Made by a program: the position numbers and the translations under genes. 52,188 nt of DNA from Heterotrichella gracilis (taxonomy: Eukaryota; Sar; Xanthophyceae; Tribonematales; Xanthonemataceae). Location: assembly GCA_032358255.1 (NCBI GenBank), contig JAULBX010026097.1:1-52188 (forward strand), read 5' to 3'. A model generated the notes under the pieces. The model searched no databases. It was given only the letters and a program-made list of their open reading frames with translations, and had not been told where the DNA came from. Shown here in pieces: positions 34,875 to 46,700 of the stretch. How positions within the stretch are numbered: position 1 is the stretch's first letter; each line of letters opens with the position of its first letter.

Positions 34875-37242
34875 ATGCCTTGTACCAGCTGGAAGCTGGT
34901 GGTGACTCTGGGATTTGGGGCTGTGGCGGTGTCGTACGGCATCTGGTACTTCGTGCGCAATGGGGTGTTTCGGAGGGCCAGGCTGACTCACACCACGCTG
35001 GGACCCTACCTGTGTGTGTTCACTAATCATGTGGTAAGGGTGTCAACAGGACACTGTGACTTGCTGCAACTTGCATAAAGGAACGTACCTGTGATCTAGA
35101 CATGGCCATGCCTGTGCCTAGCCATTTGCTATCCCTGGTGCGTCGGGGAGCTCTCAGTGCACCCCAACACTCAGGGTGCATACACGCAACTCACCCTGAG
35201 TTGGGCTACAACTAGGGTACAAGTCTCAAAAAGGGGCACACCCAACTTCGCTTACTAGGAACCAACTTCGTTGCACCCACCTTCCCTACCTAGAGGCGAC
35301 CCGAGGGAACCAACAGCGCCTGCTGCCTCCTGCAGGGCCCCTACTTCAAGGTCTGCTCCTCCATGCAGCTTGCCTTCGACTCAGTGCAGCCCCGCACGCC
35401 ACTGCTACAGAGAAAGGGCAGGAAGTGGTTCGGGGTGTATTTTGACGACCCGCAGCAAGTGCCTGCAGGTCAGCTTCGAGCCTGCGTGGGCATCATCGTG
35501 CAGGAGGGCAGCGAGCTGCTGGAAGAGCAACGTGAGTGGCCGCCCTCGTGCTAACAACAGCTCTCACATCCCTGGCTCCAGGTTGCAGATGGTAGCCCTG
35601 CACTCTGTGTCACTGTCTATGGCCGTTTGACCCGGGAGGAGTGGGAGGAGCTCCCGGGGATGGCTACGGCGCTGCCGCTCCTTTGATATCCCTTCCTCCC
35701 TTCCTATCATATCCTGTTCCTTTGCAAGCCAGTGTTCATCAGCCATTCTAGCGATAACCTTCTTGGTACTGGTGGTGCGTTGCAAGCCAATTTGCTTTGC
35801 TGCTTCCTTGAAACTGGAGATAGACTTAGTACTCCCAGTTTCAGCTCGACTAGAAGCCAATTGACAAGACGTGCCACAGATATAAAAACATCACTTGCCC
35901 TGTACAGGAGCGCAAGCCGCCAAGGAGATGTACAGCCAGCTGCCTGCTGTGCAACAAACGGGGCTCCAGGTACGCACGCCACACAGCCTGAAACCTAAAA
36001 CCCTAAATCCTAAGAAAGGACCTACAGGTGCGCAACCAGACAACCCTGGCTGATAACCTCAGCAAAACCCTACCTTCTGCAATAATCTGGCCGGTGCCCT
36101 CAGCAAAACTCTACACATGGACTTGCTCATGCGTCCTGCCACCACACGCCATAGACGACACCAAACCATGCAACTGCAGTGGTGCACTGACGAGTTGTAA
36201 CACACCCTTCCCTCCACTCACCCACATGGTTAGGGTTTAGGGTTTGTGACTGGGTGTGTGCGGTGCAGGTTGGTCTGATCCCTCGGTCTGCTGCTGTGGT
36301 GGTTGAGCAGCCCCACATGGACACACTGTCGGTGGTGCTGGGGGTGTGGCGCGCATACCCCCTGCTCACGAGGTGTATTGCAACCGCCGGCAAGGTAAAA
36401 ACCCTAACAGTTTACCCTAGCAACAAATGGCAGGTAAGTCTAGCATGCGGGGTTTCTACCCATGCTGGCAAGGTAAAACCCTAACTTTGCATACATATGT
36501 TGATTATGCGCCATGCTTGGCCAGGCGCATCGCCACTGCCGTCATAGTCACACCGTATCATATACCCTGAACCCTAAACAACCTTCTGCGCACCCCAGAT
36601 TGTCCAGCGGGCAGCTTCAAGCACCAAGATCCCACCAACTACACAGCACTGCACATCTTGCTAAACCCCAAACCCTAAAACCTTGCGTCCACCCTCAGTC
36701 GATTCAGCCAGGCAGCTTTGAGGTGCACGACCCCATTACATTTTATATAAAGTTTCAACCCTAAACCCTAACTCTGATACCCTTATTCCTCGCACCTATC
36801 CCAGGTGATCCAGCCGGGCAGCTTCGAGGTGCACGACTCCACCAGCCACACAGCGCTGTATTCCTTCCTGGTTAAACCCCCACATTACAACCCTCCAACC
36901 CATGCGCCCTTCCCAGGTTGCTCAGCTGGGCAGCTTTGAGGTGCACGACCCTATCATAAACCCTAACCCCAGAACCCTACATCTTGAACACAAAACCCTT
37001 GCCGGGCAGCTTTGAGGTGCACAACCCGATCATAAACCCTAACCTCAGAACCCTACATCCCGAACCTAAAACCCTTGCTCCTACCTCAGGTTATCCAGCC
37101 TGGCAGCTTTGAGGTGCACGACCCCACCAGCCACACAGCGCTGTACTCCTTCCTATTCGGCACGCGCACTGACATACTCCCCTTCCAGCTGCCAATCGAC
37201 CAGCCACCGCGGGCGCCTGGGCATGGGGCGAAGCAGGAATGA
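34875..37242 (+). CDS. TEX264-like GyrI-domain membrane protein
   Basis: Predicted 231-aa homologue of TEX264, an ER membrane protein with a cytosolic GyrI-like domain; in animals it is an ER-phagy receptor and a p97 adaptor in DNA-protein crosslink repair. Exons: 34875-35033, 35336-35531, 35908-35969, 36269-36394, 37090-37242. An N-terminal hydrophobic anchor lies at about 8-27 (VTLGFGAVAVSYGIWYFV). The GyrI-like part follows: GPYFKVCSSM, then KWFGVYFDDPQQVPAGQLRA and CVGIIVQEG, the block by which I recognise the family. VWRAYPLLTRCI and the IQPGSFEVHD strand follow. The protein is shorter than human TEX264 and I see no acidic C-terminal LIR motif, so the autophagy role should not be assumed. 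The last exon is preceded by five extra copies of its own start. Confidence 0.78.
36462..36485 (+). repeat. Copy of the end of TEX264-like exon 4 with donor
   Basis: GCTGGCAAGGTAAAACCCTAAC repeats GCCGGCAAGGTAAAAACCCTAAC at 36387-36409, downstream in the same intron. Confidence 0.8.
36588..37040 (+). repeat. Five upstream copies of the last-exon start (TEX264-like gene)
   Basis: IQPGSFEVHD-coding copies begin at about 36592, 36702, 36805, 36917 and 37003, before the used exon at 37090. Most keep the acceptor AG. The spacers are mostly CCCTAAACCCTAA-like. The copy at 36805-36939 has a full acceptor and would encode an alternative C terminus of 44 residues. Confidence 0.92.
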
Positions 37243-38161
37243 GGCGCGTCCAGGCAGTACCCTGGACCCTAACCAAATATCTGGGGCAGGGCCATGGTGT
37301 GAACTTCAAGTAGGAATGGCCCGCAGCACTGTTTCAAGCATGTGCTCAGGGCAGTCTGATCAGGTGGTTGTGTTGCCATCGTTAGTGGTGTTGACTGCGG
37401 CAGCCAGTGGTGTCGTCTTGTGGGCGGCAAACGCGGTGCAAAGCTGTGCTGTGTGTGTTGGCAAGTTCATGACATGAAGACCGTGCGTCACGTTGTGTGC
37501 CATCCGATGGTCATGTTATCCGCATTGTTGGCCATAGAGTCACAAGCTGTTGGCAATGCAAGAAATAGTTGCAAGTATACTAAATTTAAAGGCAAGTTAA
37601 ATATTGTCCAGTGACCAAATGGTTGTGAATAAGCAAACCCCATTGGGAGTTGTTGGTTTTACATATCTGACTTTCCTCAAGAGTCCTAAGTAGGTTCTGG
37701 AGTGTCCGAGCGTTCATATCAGATGCATGGTGCCGCATATGGCGTAGTTGCTATGTCGATTACGGTGGACCACATCTTTGGCGCGCGTTGCTTTTCTTTT
37801 CTTCCTTTGCCCATAACTTTTAAATGATCATCCACAGATGAAGTTGGTGGTATGGAATTAAGCATTTTCGTCTGGCTAGCGCTAGCGCTTCTCAAAATCA
37901 GCGATGAACATTCACATCAGTCATCGCGTGAGGTCGTTGTTGCTTATTGTAAATTACCAGGGTGCATCTATGCCATGAAGGCACTGCATTCATGGTAATA
38001 GCGAAGTTTGTCATGCGAAAATGCTGTGCTGTTGGCACTGAGAATATACATGCAGTAAATGCAATCAATACTGCAATCTTCCACTGCACTGATGGCATCC
38101 AGTCTCCTCCCGTTGGACATCAATGGATCCACCAGCCATTCCTCCCCTCCTGCGCCTCCCC
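37243..38161. other. Convergent 3' intergenic region
   Basis: Lies between the stop codons of the TEX264-like gene (+) and the methyltransferase gene (-). No coding sequence is supported. Confidence 0.4.
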
Positions 38162-41100
38162 TCATTCATCCCCCTCCAGCGCCGCCAGCTCCTCCCCTCC
38201 CACAGTCGAGTACAGTATCTCCCTGCGCCACTTCTTGCGCCGGCTCTGCCAGCTGGCGGGGGGCCGGGACAGCAGCGCCGCAAGGTACTGGTTGCTGCGA
38301 GCCTGGAAATGAAAGAAAATACATTTTTATTTAATTTCAATAAAAATGTAGAAGAGGTTAAAATGAACGGGTATATGGAGGCAACTGGGCAAGCACAGTC
38401 ATTACCTGCGACAGCAGATTCAGCCAAGTGCGCTTACTCAAATGAGTGCCGCAGCACTCATGGAGGGGTCCACAACACACCAAAGCCTTAGTTAAGGGTT
38501 TTTACCCCACCAAACCTGGTTCCTGAGGCGCATGACTGCTGTCCGCCAGCGCCGCTCATCCTCACTCAACATCAAGCCGGAGGTACACCTAGCGCACCCT
38601 TCCAAGGGGTCTCTACCTCATACATGAACACCGCTATGCCACCAAAACCCTAGCTAGGGCCCACAATATGCCAAAACCACACTCCAGGGTTGTAAAGGAA
38701 ACCCCACCTGGTTCCTGAGGCACATGACTGCTCTCAAGATGTGCTGCTCCTCCTCGCTCAAGTCAGCCGCGGCAGTGCCCAGCGCGCGTCGGCGGGAGGT
38801 CGCCGCTTCGTACATCACCACCGCTGCTGCCACCGACACGTTGAACGACTCCACAAAGCCAGCCATGGGGATGGTAGTGAAGGCGTCCGCCATGGCCAGG
38901 GTTGCGGGGGAGACCCCTGCGGTTGTAAAAAGTGGGGAATGTGGTGGAGGACAAGAGTGCGCAATCGGAATTAGGGTGCCCTTGTGACCAAAACATTGCA
39001 ATGGAGCAATACCATCTCTCTCCCCTCGCCATCCCCAGGCCTATTCCCCTGGCCCCCATCCTTGGCCCCGTTCCCCTCACCTTCATGCTCATTGCCCAGC
39101 ACCAGCGCAGTGGGTTTGGTCCAGTCCACATCTTGGATGGGGATGCATCCTGGCCCCACAGCGGTGGCGATAATCTGGAGTAAACAGAAAGCAGAACATT
39201 TGAATTACTTTCAAAAATGTATCAGCAAACCAATGTCGTATAGGAATACGCCTGAACACATTTGGGTGGCAGGGTTGCAATACGCATTTTAACGCGTGTG
39301 GCACAGCAACAACACGCCAAACAAATCCATACCAAAGTCGACAACCTTGAAATGTGCACATAAGCACTCCCATACCTGCAAGCCGCTTTCCTTTGTGTGG
39401 CAACAGCAGCTAGCGCAGTCTGTCCACATCCACACATCCCATCCACTGAACCCTAAAACCCTTCAGCCCTAACCCCTATCGCGTGCGCGCACCGCACCTG
39501 GAAGCCGCTGTCCTTTGCGTGCTTTATGCAGCTTGCGCTGTCCGTCCACAGGCGCACATCCAGCCACTTCTCTGCACCACCACTGTTGCGCTGGCTCTGC
39601 TTGTATTGGAGGCTGCAGCAAGGGGCGAGGGGCGGGGTGTCAACGGAAGCACTCATTATATCACCCATGTTTGCTTGTTTTGTTACCACGTTACTCTGAT
39701 TCACACCCCTTGGGAGGAGTCTTGAAACTGTTGACAACAATGCAAGTTTGCGATCAAGATGGACCCCACAATCCCACCACCCACCTGTTGTTGATGCAGT
39801 GCACGGCACCAAATCCCATACCTGCACAGCAACAGGAAGCAGGTTATACTTTGTTCTTCATCACCAAACAAATGTTTCTCAATGCAATACAAGCGCGGCT
39901 CATGCAGCATAGTAACTTCTACTCCTACAGCAAGCCGAGTACCCATAAAACAACACATACCCTAACAGCAAGCGTTGGACACTTCCCAACGACTCGCATA
40001 CCCTTAAGAGCGACCCTAGGGCCCTCCTTTTCGCCGAATTGCACACTGCCGTACAAAGATAAATACCCTATCCACTAAGCCCTAAACCCTTACCTTCCGC
40101 CGACCTGCACACTGCCGCCAGGTTGCCCATGTCGTACAGGCCTGGAGGGTGTGGGGTTGGGGTTGGGGTCATGGAGAGGGGGGGGTGAAGATGATGGGTG
40201 TTTGGCTAGTGGGTCATGCCAGGCTGGTCTGGTGCACATGGGGTGCGTAAATGTACATTGGAGGCGCACGGGGGTTATATCACCGCACGTGTGTGTATGC
40301 AAGCGGATGTATCGCACCTTCCACGATGGGGAGGACGTTGAAGGTGCGTCGGGCCACAACCTGCATAGCCACAAAGCCCAATTACAACACGTTGGATGGA
40401 TAACGTCCAGGGTTTGTCATGCATTTGCTGGGCCAATTTAGGGCCAATTTAGGGTCCAGGGTTTGTCATGCATTTGCTATCTTAACCCTGGACCCTAAAT
40501 TGGCCCTAAATTGGTTGATACATAACCCAGGCGCCCCCGTCTGACACTTTCGATTCGCAGATTTGGCGCCAGATAGTATAGATCAAGGCTGGATGCACGC
40601 TATCATCCACCAAGAAGTGTCCTCAACGTCGGCAGCAGGCTCAGCACAGCGCGTTGCGTCATACCCTGAACCCTACTTTAGGGTCCTGCAAGACCATGCG
40701 CACCTGCCTGACCCTCTCATTCCTTGTATCCAGCATGGTTGGCCCCAGCGTGTCGATGATTTGCTGGCTGCTGGCGATCACGCTGCCACCCACCAGGAAC
40801 TGGTCCTTGAAAGGGAAGCGCGAGTTGGCGGCAAGCATCTCCGCTGGTGTGTTGCGCAAGGGTTTCGTGTGGGCAGACCCTAGGGCAGGGGGAAACAATA
40901 GAACTAGCTAAGTTTCTAGTCCTGACCACTAGGGAAATGGAAGGGACAGGGCGAGAGAGGCCCAGCACAAGTATAGACCCTAGGGCAGGGGGAAACAATA
41001 GGACTAGGTGCATATGTCGCTACAGGATTGAGTATTGGGGGGAAATGGTAGGGATAGGTGAGGGAGACACCGCCGAAATACAGGCTGGCCTTCCTCACGT

Positions 41101-41540
41101 GCCCCTGCCACGGGTATGCAAGGGGTGTGCACGTAAAATAGGAAGTAACAAGGTAGCGATGTAGAAGCGGCATGCGAGTGAATGGAAGGGACATCCAGTG
41201 GATGCGTTGCGTTGCATATACCCTTACCTAGGGTGCCGCGCACATCCTTGGACCCGTCCTTTACCCTAGGCAAGGGTAAGAGGGGCTCGCTGGCGGCGGG
41301 GTGCTCGCCAGGGGCAAGGGAGGTCCCGGACTCATTTTCAGAAATCCCGGGTTCGGCTGGTGGGGATGCAGCGGCTGCGCAGCAGGTTCTGGTGGAGGTG
41401 TGATGGGGCGGCCGGAGGCGGGGGGCTGTGGTGGTGGTGGAGGTGGTGGGTTGTGGGGTGGGAGTGCGGATGTGGTGCCAGCAGCGCTGGAGGGCTTGGC
41501 GGGCTGTGAAGCACCCCTTGTGGGGCTGCATCACTGGCAT
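38162..41540 (-). CDS. SpoU/TrmH-family RNA 2'-O-methyltransferase
   Basis: Predicted 391-aa SPOUT methyltransferase using S-adenosylmethionine, closest in motif pattern to TrmH, which 2'-O-methylates tRNA Gm18. Exons: 41540-41228, 40879-40704, 40360-40318, 40141-40094, 39821-39785, 39612-39498, 39174-39081, 38916-38708, 38302-38162, all in phase. Motif 1 is GLYDMGNLAAVCRSAEGMGF (about 177-197), motif 2 is ALVLGNEHEG (about 267-276) and motif 3 is IPMAGFVESFNVSVAAAV (about 291-308), the knot that binds the cofactor. The first about 100 residues are Thr/Ser/His/Pro-rich and end in an acidic linker; I infer an organellar transit peptide. The conserved fold begins at about residue 150 (DTRNERVRQVVARRT). 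The C-terminal basic helix (SRRKKWRREIL) fits TrmH. It is divergent from the LRR gene across 2.2 kb. Confidence 0.88.
38505..38562 (-). repeat. Copy of the end of methyltransferase exon 8 with donor
   Basis: The copy encodes AVMRLRNQ (original AVMCLRNQ) followed by GTTTGG at the donor position, and is in frame for about 18 codons. It lies in the following intron. Confidence 0.85.
39368..39428 (-). repeat. Copy of the end of methyltransferase exon 6 with donor
   Basis: Diverged copy of 39495-39556 (GTGGACGGACAGCGCAAGCTGC), ending GCTTGCAG|GTATGG in the following intron. Confidence 0.8.
40020..40055 (-). repeat. Copy of the end of methyltransferase exon 4
   Basis: CGCCGAATTGCACACTGCCG copies CGCCGACCTGCACACTGCCG at 40099-40118, downstream in the next intron and beside CCCTA-type sequence. 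Confidence 0.75.
40433..40514. repeat. Perfect 31-bp inverted repeat containing telomere-like units
   Basis: Arms 40433-40463 and 40484-40514 are exact reverse complements with a 20-base loop. Each arm contains two CCAATTTAGGG units. A direct repeat of GTCCAGGGTTTGTCATGCAT lies just before, at about 40405. It is intronic in the methyltransferase gene. Confidence 0.95.
40974..41008 (-). repeat. Upstream copy of the methyltransferase exon 2 acceptor region
   Basis: GACCCTAGGGCAGGGGGAAA with flanking bases repeats 40877-40908, which contains the acceptor CCTAG of exon 2. Confidence 0.9.
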
Positions 41541-43735
41541 CGCACCGCTGCAAGAGGCTGTAGGGGTGAACAGTGGTCTCCAAAGCAGTGGAGGCGTGAA
41601 GCAGTTCTACTTATCTACCGTGTGTACTACCAGTGTCTGGTGCACGCTGCACCAGTGTACTGGTGTATAATATTAGGGATACAAGAAAGTAACTGTCCTC
41701 GTCACAAAAACGTTATTGGTACAGTGCCTGTGGCCACGAGTCATATTGCCGTGGGTAGCACCTTTTGCCACGGCTACCCACCCACTAGTTAGACCCTTTG
41801 CCTGAAGCCAGTGGGGAGGGTTCTCACGAGGTGTAATAAGTGAGTGCTTGTAGAAAAGGTGGAGTGGCCCGTGGTCAGTGGATCGACACAGTCTCGTTCA
41901 GTTGCTTTTGAAAACGGCCAATATGCATGCATGCATGCGGACAATCCCCTAGCACTACTTGCTAAACTTCGCCACGGGTTGACATCCCACGCATAACTCT
42001 CGTTGTGATTGCAAAGTCGAAGTGGCACCAAGCAAGGAAGCTCTTAGAGTGTTCAATTGCTTCCTGTGTACGAGCCGTCACGTTTATTCCCGAAACTATA
42101 TTTGTTTTCCTCTTTTCTCCAGAAATTAGGCCGTGATTTCTACAAACTTTTGAGCTTTTGAACGCCTCTATCCCCTCACCTTTGCCTACTTGAACGTGAA
42201 GAGGCTACCCAGGTCGCAGCAGTTTCCTTCGCAGCCCTACTCGCTGCCACTCAATTTTGGGCTGTGCTGGATCGCGTCGAGTCTTGTGGGCATCCATGCG
42301 TTGGCGCTAAGTGGGTCTGTTCGCACACCGCCCACCAAACGCAGCTGTGAGTCAGACTGGCAGCAAAAGCAGTGCAGGGCAGTGATCTGAGGCACCCACA
42401 CGCGAAATAAGGGAAGCCCACCGAGCGTTGCGGGTTGGCAAGGTTTCTCCGAAGAAAGGGCGGCTCTCAGGTATGTGTTGCCAACCTTGTACGACCCCCG
42501 TCACCGATCCCGCTGGGAACCATCTGGTCCGACTGAGTTGGGGGCAGTGCATGCAGCACACCCACGCAAAAAGCTGGTGTCTTTATATTCGTACTACTTA
42601 CATATGTCTTATTTCAGGCTGCTTGCGGCTGTGGGTGTCTGATTTACCCTTTATGCCCAATGCATGCACCCAGTTGCCAGCAATGCAGGTTGGTGCTAGG
42701 CCGTAGCTGTAGACCGTACCGCCACACCAGACTGTAAGCTGCCCGTTGCAAGTCAGCTTTCTTGGCCTATTGAGGCGTTCCTTAGTTTCTTGAACCTGTG
42801 TAACAATGTGTCGCCTGTGCAGCGTGGAACGTTCGGCGAAGTGACGGTGTGTGGTAAAGCGTGTTTTTTTTGGGCAAACCGCGTTGCATATGAATGGTTA
42901 CCCAGTGGTTGCTCACGCGGGCTCGCGCAGCATGCTTAGAACGCGCGTCACAGTTTACACTTTAGGTCTTTAGACACGCTCGCGTTTCCTTGACCGCACC
43001 AGCCATTGCTGTTTGTGCCTCGAAAGTATGTGCCACGATGGGTGTCAGTGCTGGGGGGGAGGTGACAGCTGGGGGGGCGGCGGTGGCTGGGTGGTGAGAG
43101 ACAACCGCGCCTCTGAATAGCATATCCTCGCGTACTGACACCGCCCTTTGGTTGCTTCTTTGTTTTATAGCGGCCGATCTGTGGCAATCTATTTAGCTTG
43201 GTGGTGGCTCTAGCTAGGTGCCCTTCAGGGCCCTAAGGTAAAGCAGGCAGTGGTGTTCCAAGGTAGCACTGCAAGTGCCTTTGTGAATGTACCTTATACC
43301 ACGTTGCCTGCTACTGACTCCCCCAGCCCCTGCCTAGCTACTCGAGCATTGCCCCCCCTCCCCCCTGTGGTTAGCCCACTCACGGGGTAAAAGCACGTGA
43401 TACTACGGCTGGAGACGATAGTTTACCCTCCATCGTATGCTAACCTGAACCGTGGACAGGCATTTGCCTTTGGAGTGATAGGAGCTAGCCTGCCAGCTGC
43501 AAACCTTATTCCCAAACCCTTGAAGTCTACCTAAACCCTAAACATTCCAGCGCAGGGCAATACCACTGTGTGCAGCAACCAAAACCCTAGCCTGAGGCGG
43601 TTGCTATTTGAAGTGGACACTAACCTAGCCAGGGGTTTTGCGTGCAGGTGGACACCGACCGAGCCTAGCGAAGGGTTTTGCGCAAGCCGCTCCCTCTGCC
43701 TGCCCCGAGGGGTTTGGCCTGGCACTAGGCCCTCG
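41541..43735. promoter_or_regulatory. Long divergent intergenic region
   Basis: 2.2 kb between the opposed starts of the methyltransferase and LRR genes, expected to hold both promoters. It includes a GCATGCATGCATGC run near 41925. I found no exon with supporting motifs, though a small unrecognised gene is possible. Confidence 0.35.
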
Positions 43736-46700
43736 ATGGCGCTCCAGGGGCGGATGTGGCTCCTCGCCACCCTCCTCTCAACACTATTACTCGCCCCTTA
43801 CACAGCCACAGCACAGACAGCGCCCTCACCCCCACCACCCCCACCACCGCCACCCCCACCACCAATCTTCCCACCCCCCCCGAGCTTCATATGGGCGACA
43901 CCCCCTCCACCATTCACCACCCCACCAGTGATTAGCAGCCCCCCCCCACCGGTGGCACTTAGCCCCCCCCCACCGGCTGCCGTCATCCCCCCACCGGTGC
44001 AAACCGAGAGCCCACCACTGCCGGTGGCCCTGCCCTCCCCTTCCCCATCCCCATCCCCATCTCCATCCCCTGCCAATACCAACATCAATGTCCCAGGTGG
44101 GTCCTCAAATGTACTTTGGTGTATTGTATTTGTATCTTTACTCACATAAACTTACTCCCTATTGGGATAGGGAATGCCAGACCCCTGGCAGGGCTCCCTG
44201 CACAATGGGGTAGGGAGAAGACGCCATGCCATGCAACTGTAGAGGAGAAAGCCCTTCCGCTGTGCATTGTCACCACCTTGCACTAGGTGCACTGTACCAC
44301 AGCAAAGCACTGTAGTGCATGCCAATTTGAAGCTGGGGTTGCTAGCTGTGCAGCCAGCTCAGCAACCACCCTAGCACAACCAAAACCCTGCGCCACAGCC
44401 GCAGAACACCCGGAAACTCTACCCAACCACAGACCCTACCCAACCCGAAAACCCTACCCAACCTCACCCCACCCCACCTGACCCCCTCTTGGCGTGCCCC
44501 CCTGCAGATGACCTGGCCGCGTGGCTTCGCCAGGCCGTGGGGCAGGTGGGCGGCAGCGTCCCCGGGGCCACCTTCTGCGGGGCCAAGGGGGTGAAGTGCA
44601 ACGGCATTGGCCAGATCACTGCGATGTACGTGGCCCCGGAAACCCTGGAAACCCTACCCGAAACCCCAGGAGCCCTACCAGAGACGTGCTAGGCATGTTG
44701 CCACAGCACGTCATCGTAGGCGTTCTGTCACATGCGCTGCTGTAGTACAGCGGGGATGGGCAGCTCTCCGCACCCTCCTGCCGCACACACTGCATACCCA
44801 CATGGCGGCTAAACCCTAAGCATGCCATGACTGGAGTACATCATTTCCCATCCCTTGCCAACCCTTTGCCAAACCCCATCACTGGCACTCCCCTCCGCTT
44901 TCTTTCCCCCTCACCCCCCACCCCCCACCCGCAGCAACTTCACCGCCGCCGGCCTCTCCGGCACCATCCCCCCCTCCATCTCCGACCTCCCCGCCATCGA
45001 GTACATCAACCTGTCAGCCAACAACCTCACTGGCAGCCTGCCCTACCTGTGGGGGGACCCCAGCAAGTTCACGCGCCTGCTGTGGCTGGATGTGAGCACC
45101 AACCAGCTGACAGGCAACCTGCCAAACAGCTGGGGCAACCAGGACGCGTTCTCGGCACTCAGGCAGCTGTGGCTGTCGAACAACGGCTTTGTAGGTGGGT
45201 GGCAGGGACGTCAAGTGTGCGTGGTGATACCACGCATTGTTACACACTGCTGTCGCATGGTGGCTCCAGTGCATCGACTCCATGCGTAACTCCATGCATG
45301 TCCCACTCTATGCTCACTCCCCCCTACGACACCCTATTTAAGGGTCTTACCAGATGGGGCAGCTTGCAACCCCATGCAACCCCCCCCAACCCCCCACCTC
45401 ACCAACACCCTCCTTCCCCCCCCTCCAGGCAACCTCCCCGGCGGCTGGGGCGGCTCCAACTCCATGCCCCGCCTGCAAGCCCTGTATGTGCGCAGGAGCC
45501 AGCTCAACGGCCCCCTGCCGCAGCAGTGGGGGGCGGACTCCACCGTCTTCAAGGCGCTGGCCATCCTGGACGTGAGCCACAACCTGCTGACCCAGGCGCT
45601 GCCTGCGGAGTGGGGGCGGGGCCTGACGGCGCTGCAGTGCGTGGACTAAACCCTAAACCCTAGGCTACAAACCCTACATCCTGACAGGAAAGCCCTATAC
45701 CCTGAGGCACCGGGGGGCGCTTGCCCTGCTTAGGGGCTGTGCCGTGCGGCGGTGCGCGGGGCATGGGGCCGCCCTGGAATAGGGTTTGTCGGAGGCCTTG
45801 GGTCTTTAGGGTTTGTGCGCGGTGAGCTAGGGTTGATGCATGCTGGGCAAGGGTATGCTTCACTGGGGTTTGCCATGCAGTCAGCTAGAGTTTCTTCGCG
45901 AGGGTTTATATGCAGCCAGCCCACTATCTCCATCCTCAGACCAGTTGCATAACCAACTTCCAGACCATGCAGGGCCGTCTCAGACCAAACCCTACCCAAA
46001 ACCCTACCGAAACCCCTGCCCTGCCTCTTTTCCGCAGGCAGCTGTGCCTGAACAGCAACAAGTTCAGCAGCAGTGTGGGGCGGTTCACAACATACGCCAC
46101 CAAAAACCCTACAAAACCCTTCCAAACCTGACCTAGCACCGCCCCTCCCCCGCAGGCAGCTGAGCCTGAATAACAACAAGTTCAGCAGCAGCCTCCCTCC
46201 CGAGTGGGCTGGCTCCGATCGGTGGCCCAAGCTCAAGCTCATGTTCCTGAATGACAACACTTTTGAGGGTACCCTGCCCACTGAGTGGACCTCCACCACC
46301 GCCTTCCCCAGCATCCGGGGGTTCGGGCAGGGCATGTGAGTGGAGGGGATGGGGGGGAGGGGCAGGGGGTGCATATGTGGAGGTTGGGGACGGTGTTTGT
46401 GTGCATGTGGGGGTTAGGAGAGTGAGGGAAAAGGGCTGCTGTTTTGCACATGCATGTGACAAGGGGCTTGAATGTGGCCTTCCCACCGAATGGGAACCAT
46501 CATTTTCATTTCCTGGATCAGGGGGTTGGGCTGGGCATGTGAGCGGGGGTGGGGAGCGATTTGATCAAGGGTTTGTGAGACACAGGCTTATGTTTCTGGC
46601 AATGTTCTTGCAGAATCTCGTGCATTTGGGGGGCCCCCATCACCAGGGTTTTAATTCCCCCTCTTCCTCCTAAACGTTTCCCTTCCTCCCCCACCTTGCA

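Noticed and set aside
45631..45652. Reading LRR exon 4 through to the TAA at 45650 as the gene end
   Set aside because: The donor CA|GTGCGT at 45636 joins exon 5 in phase and continues the LRR pattern. The remaining ectodomain, membrane segment and tail follow in one consistent frame.
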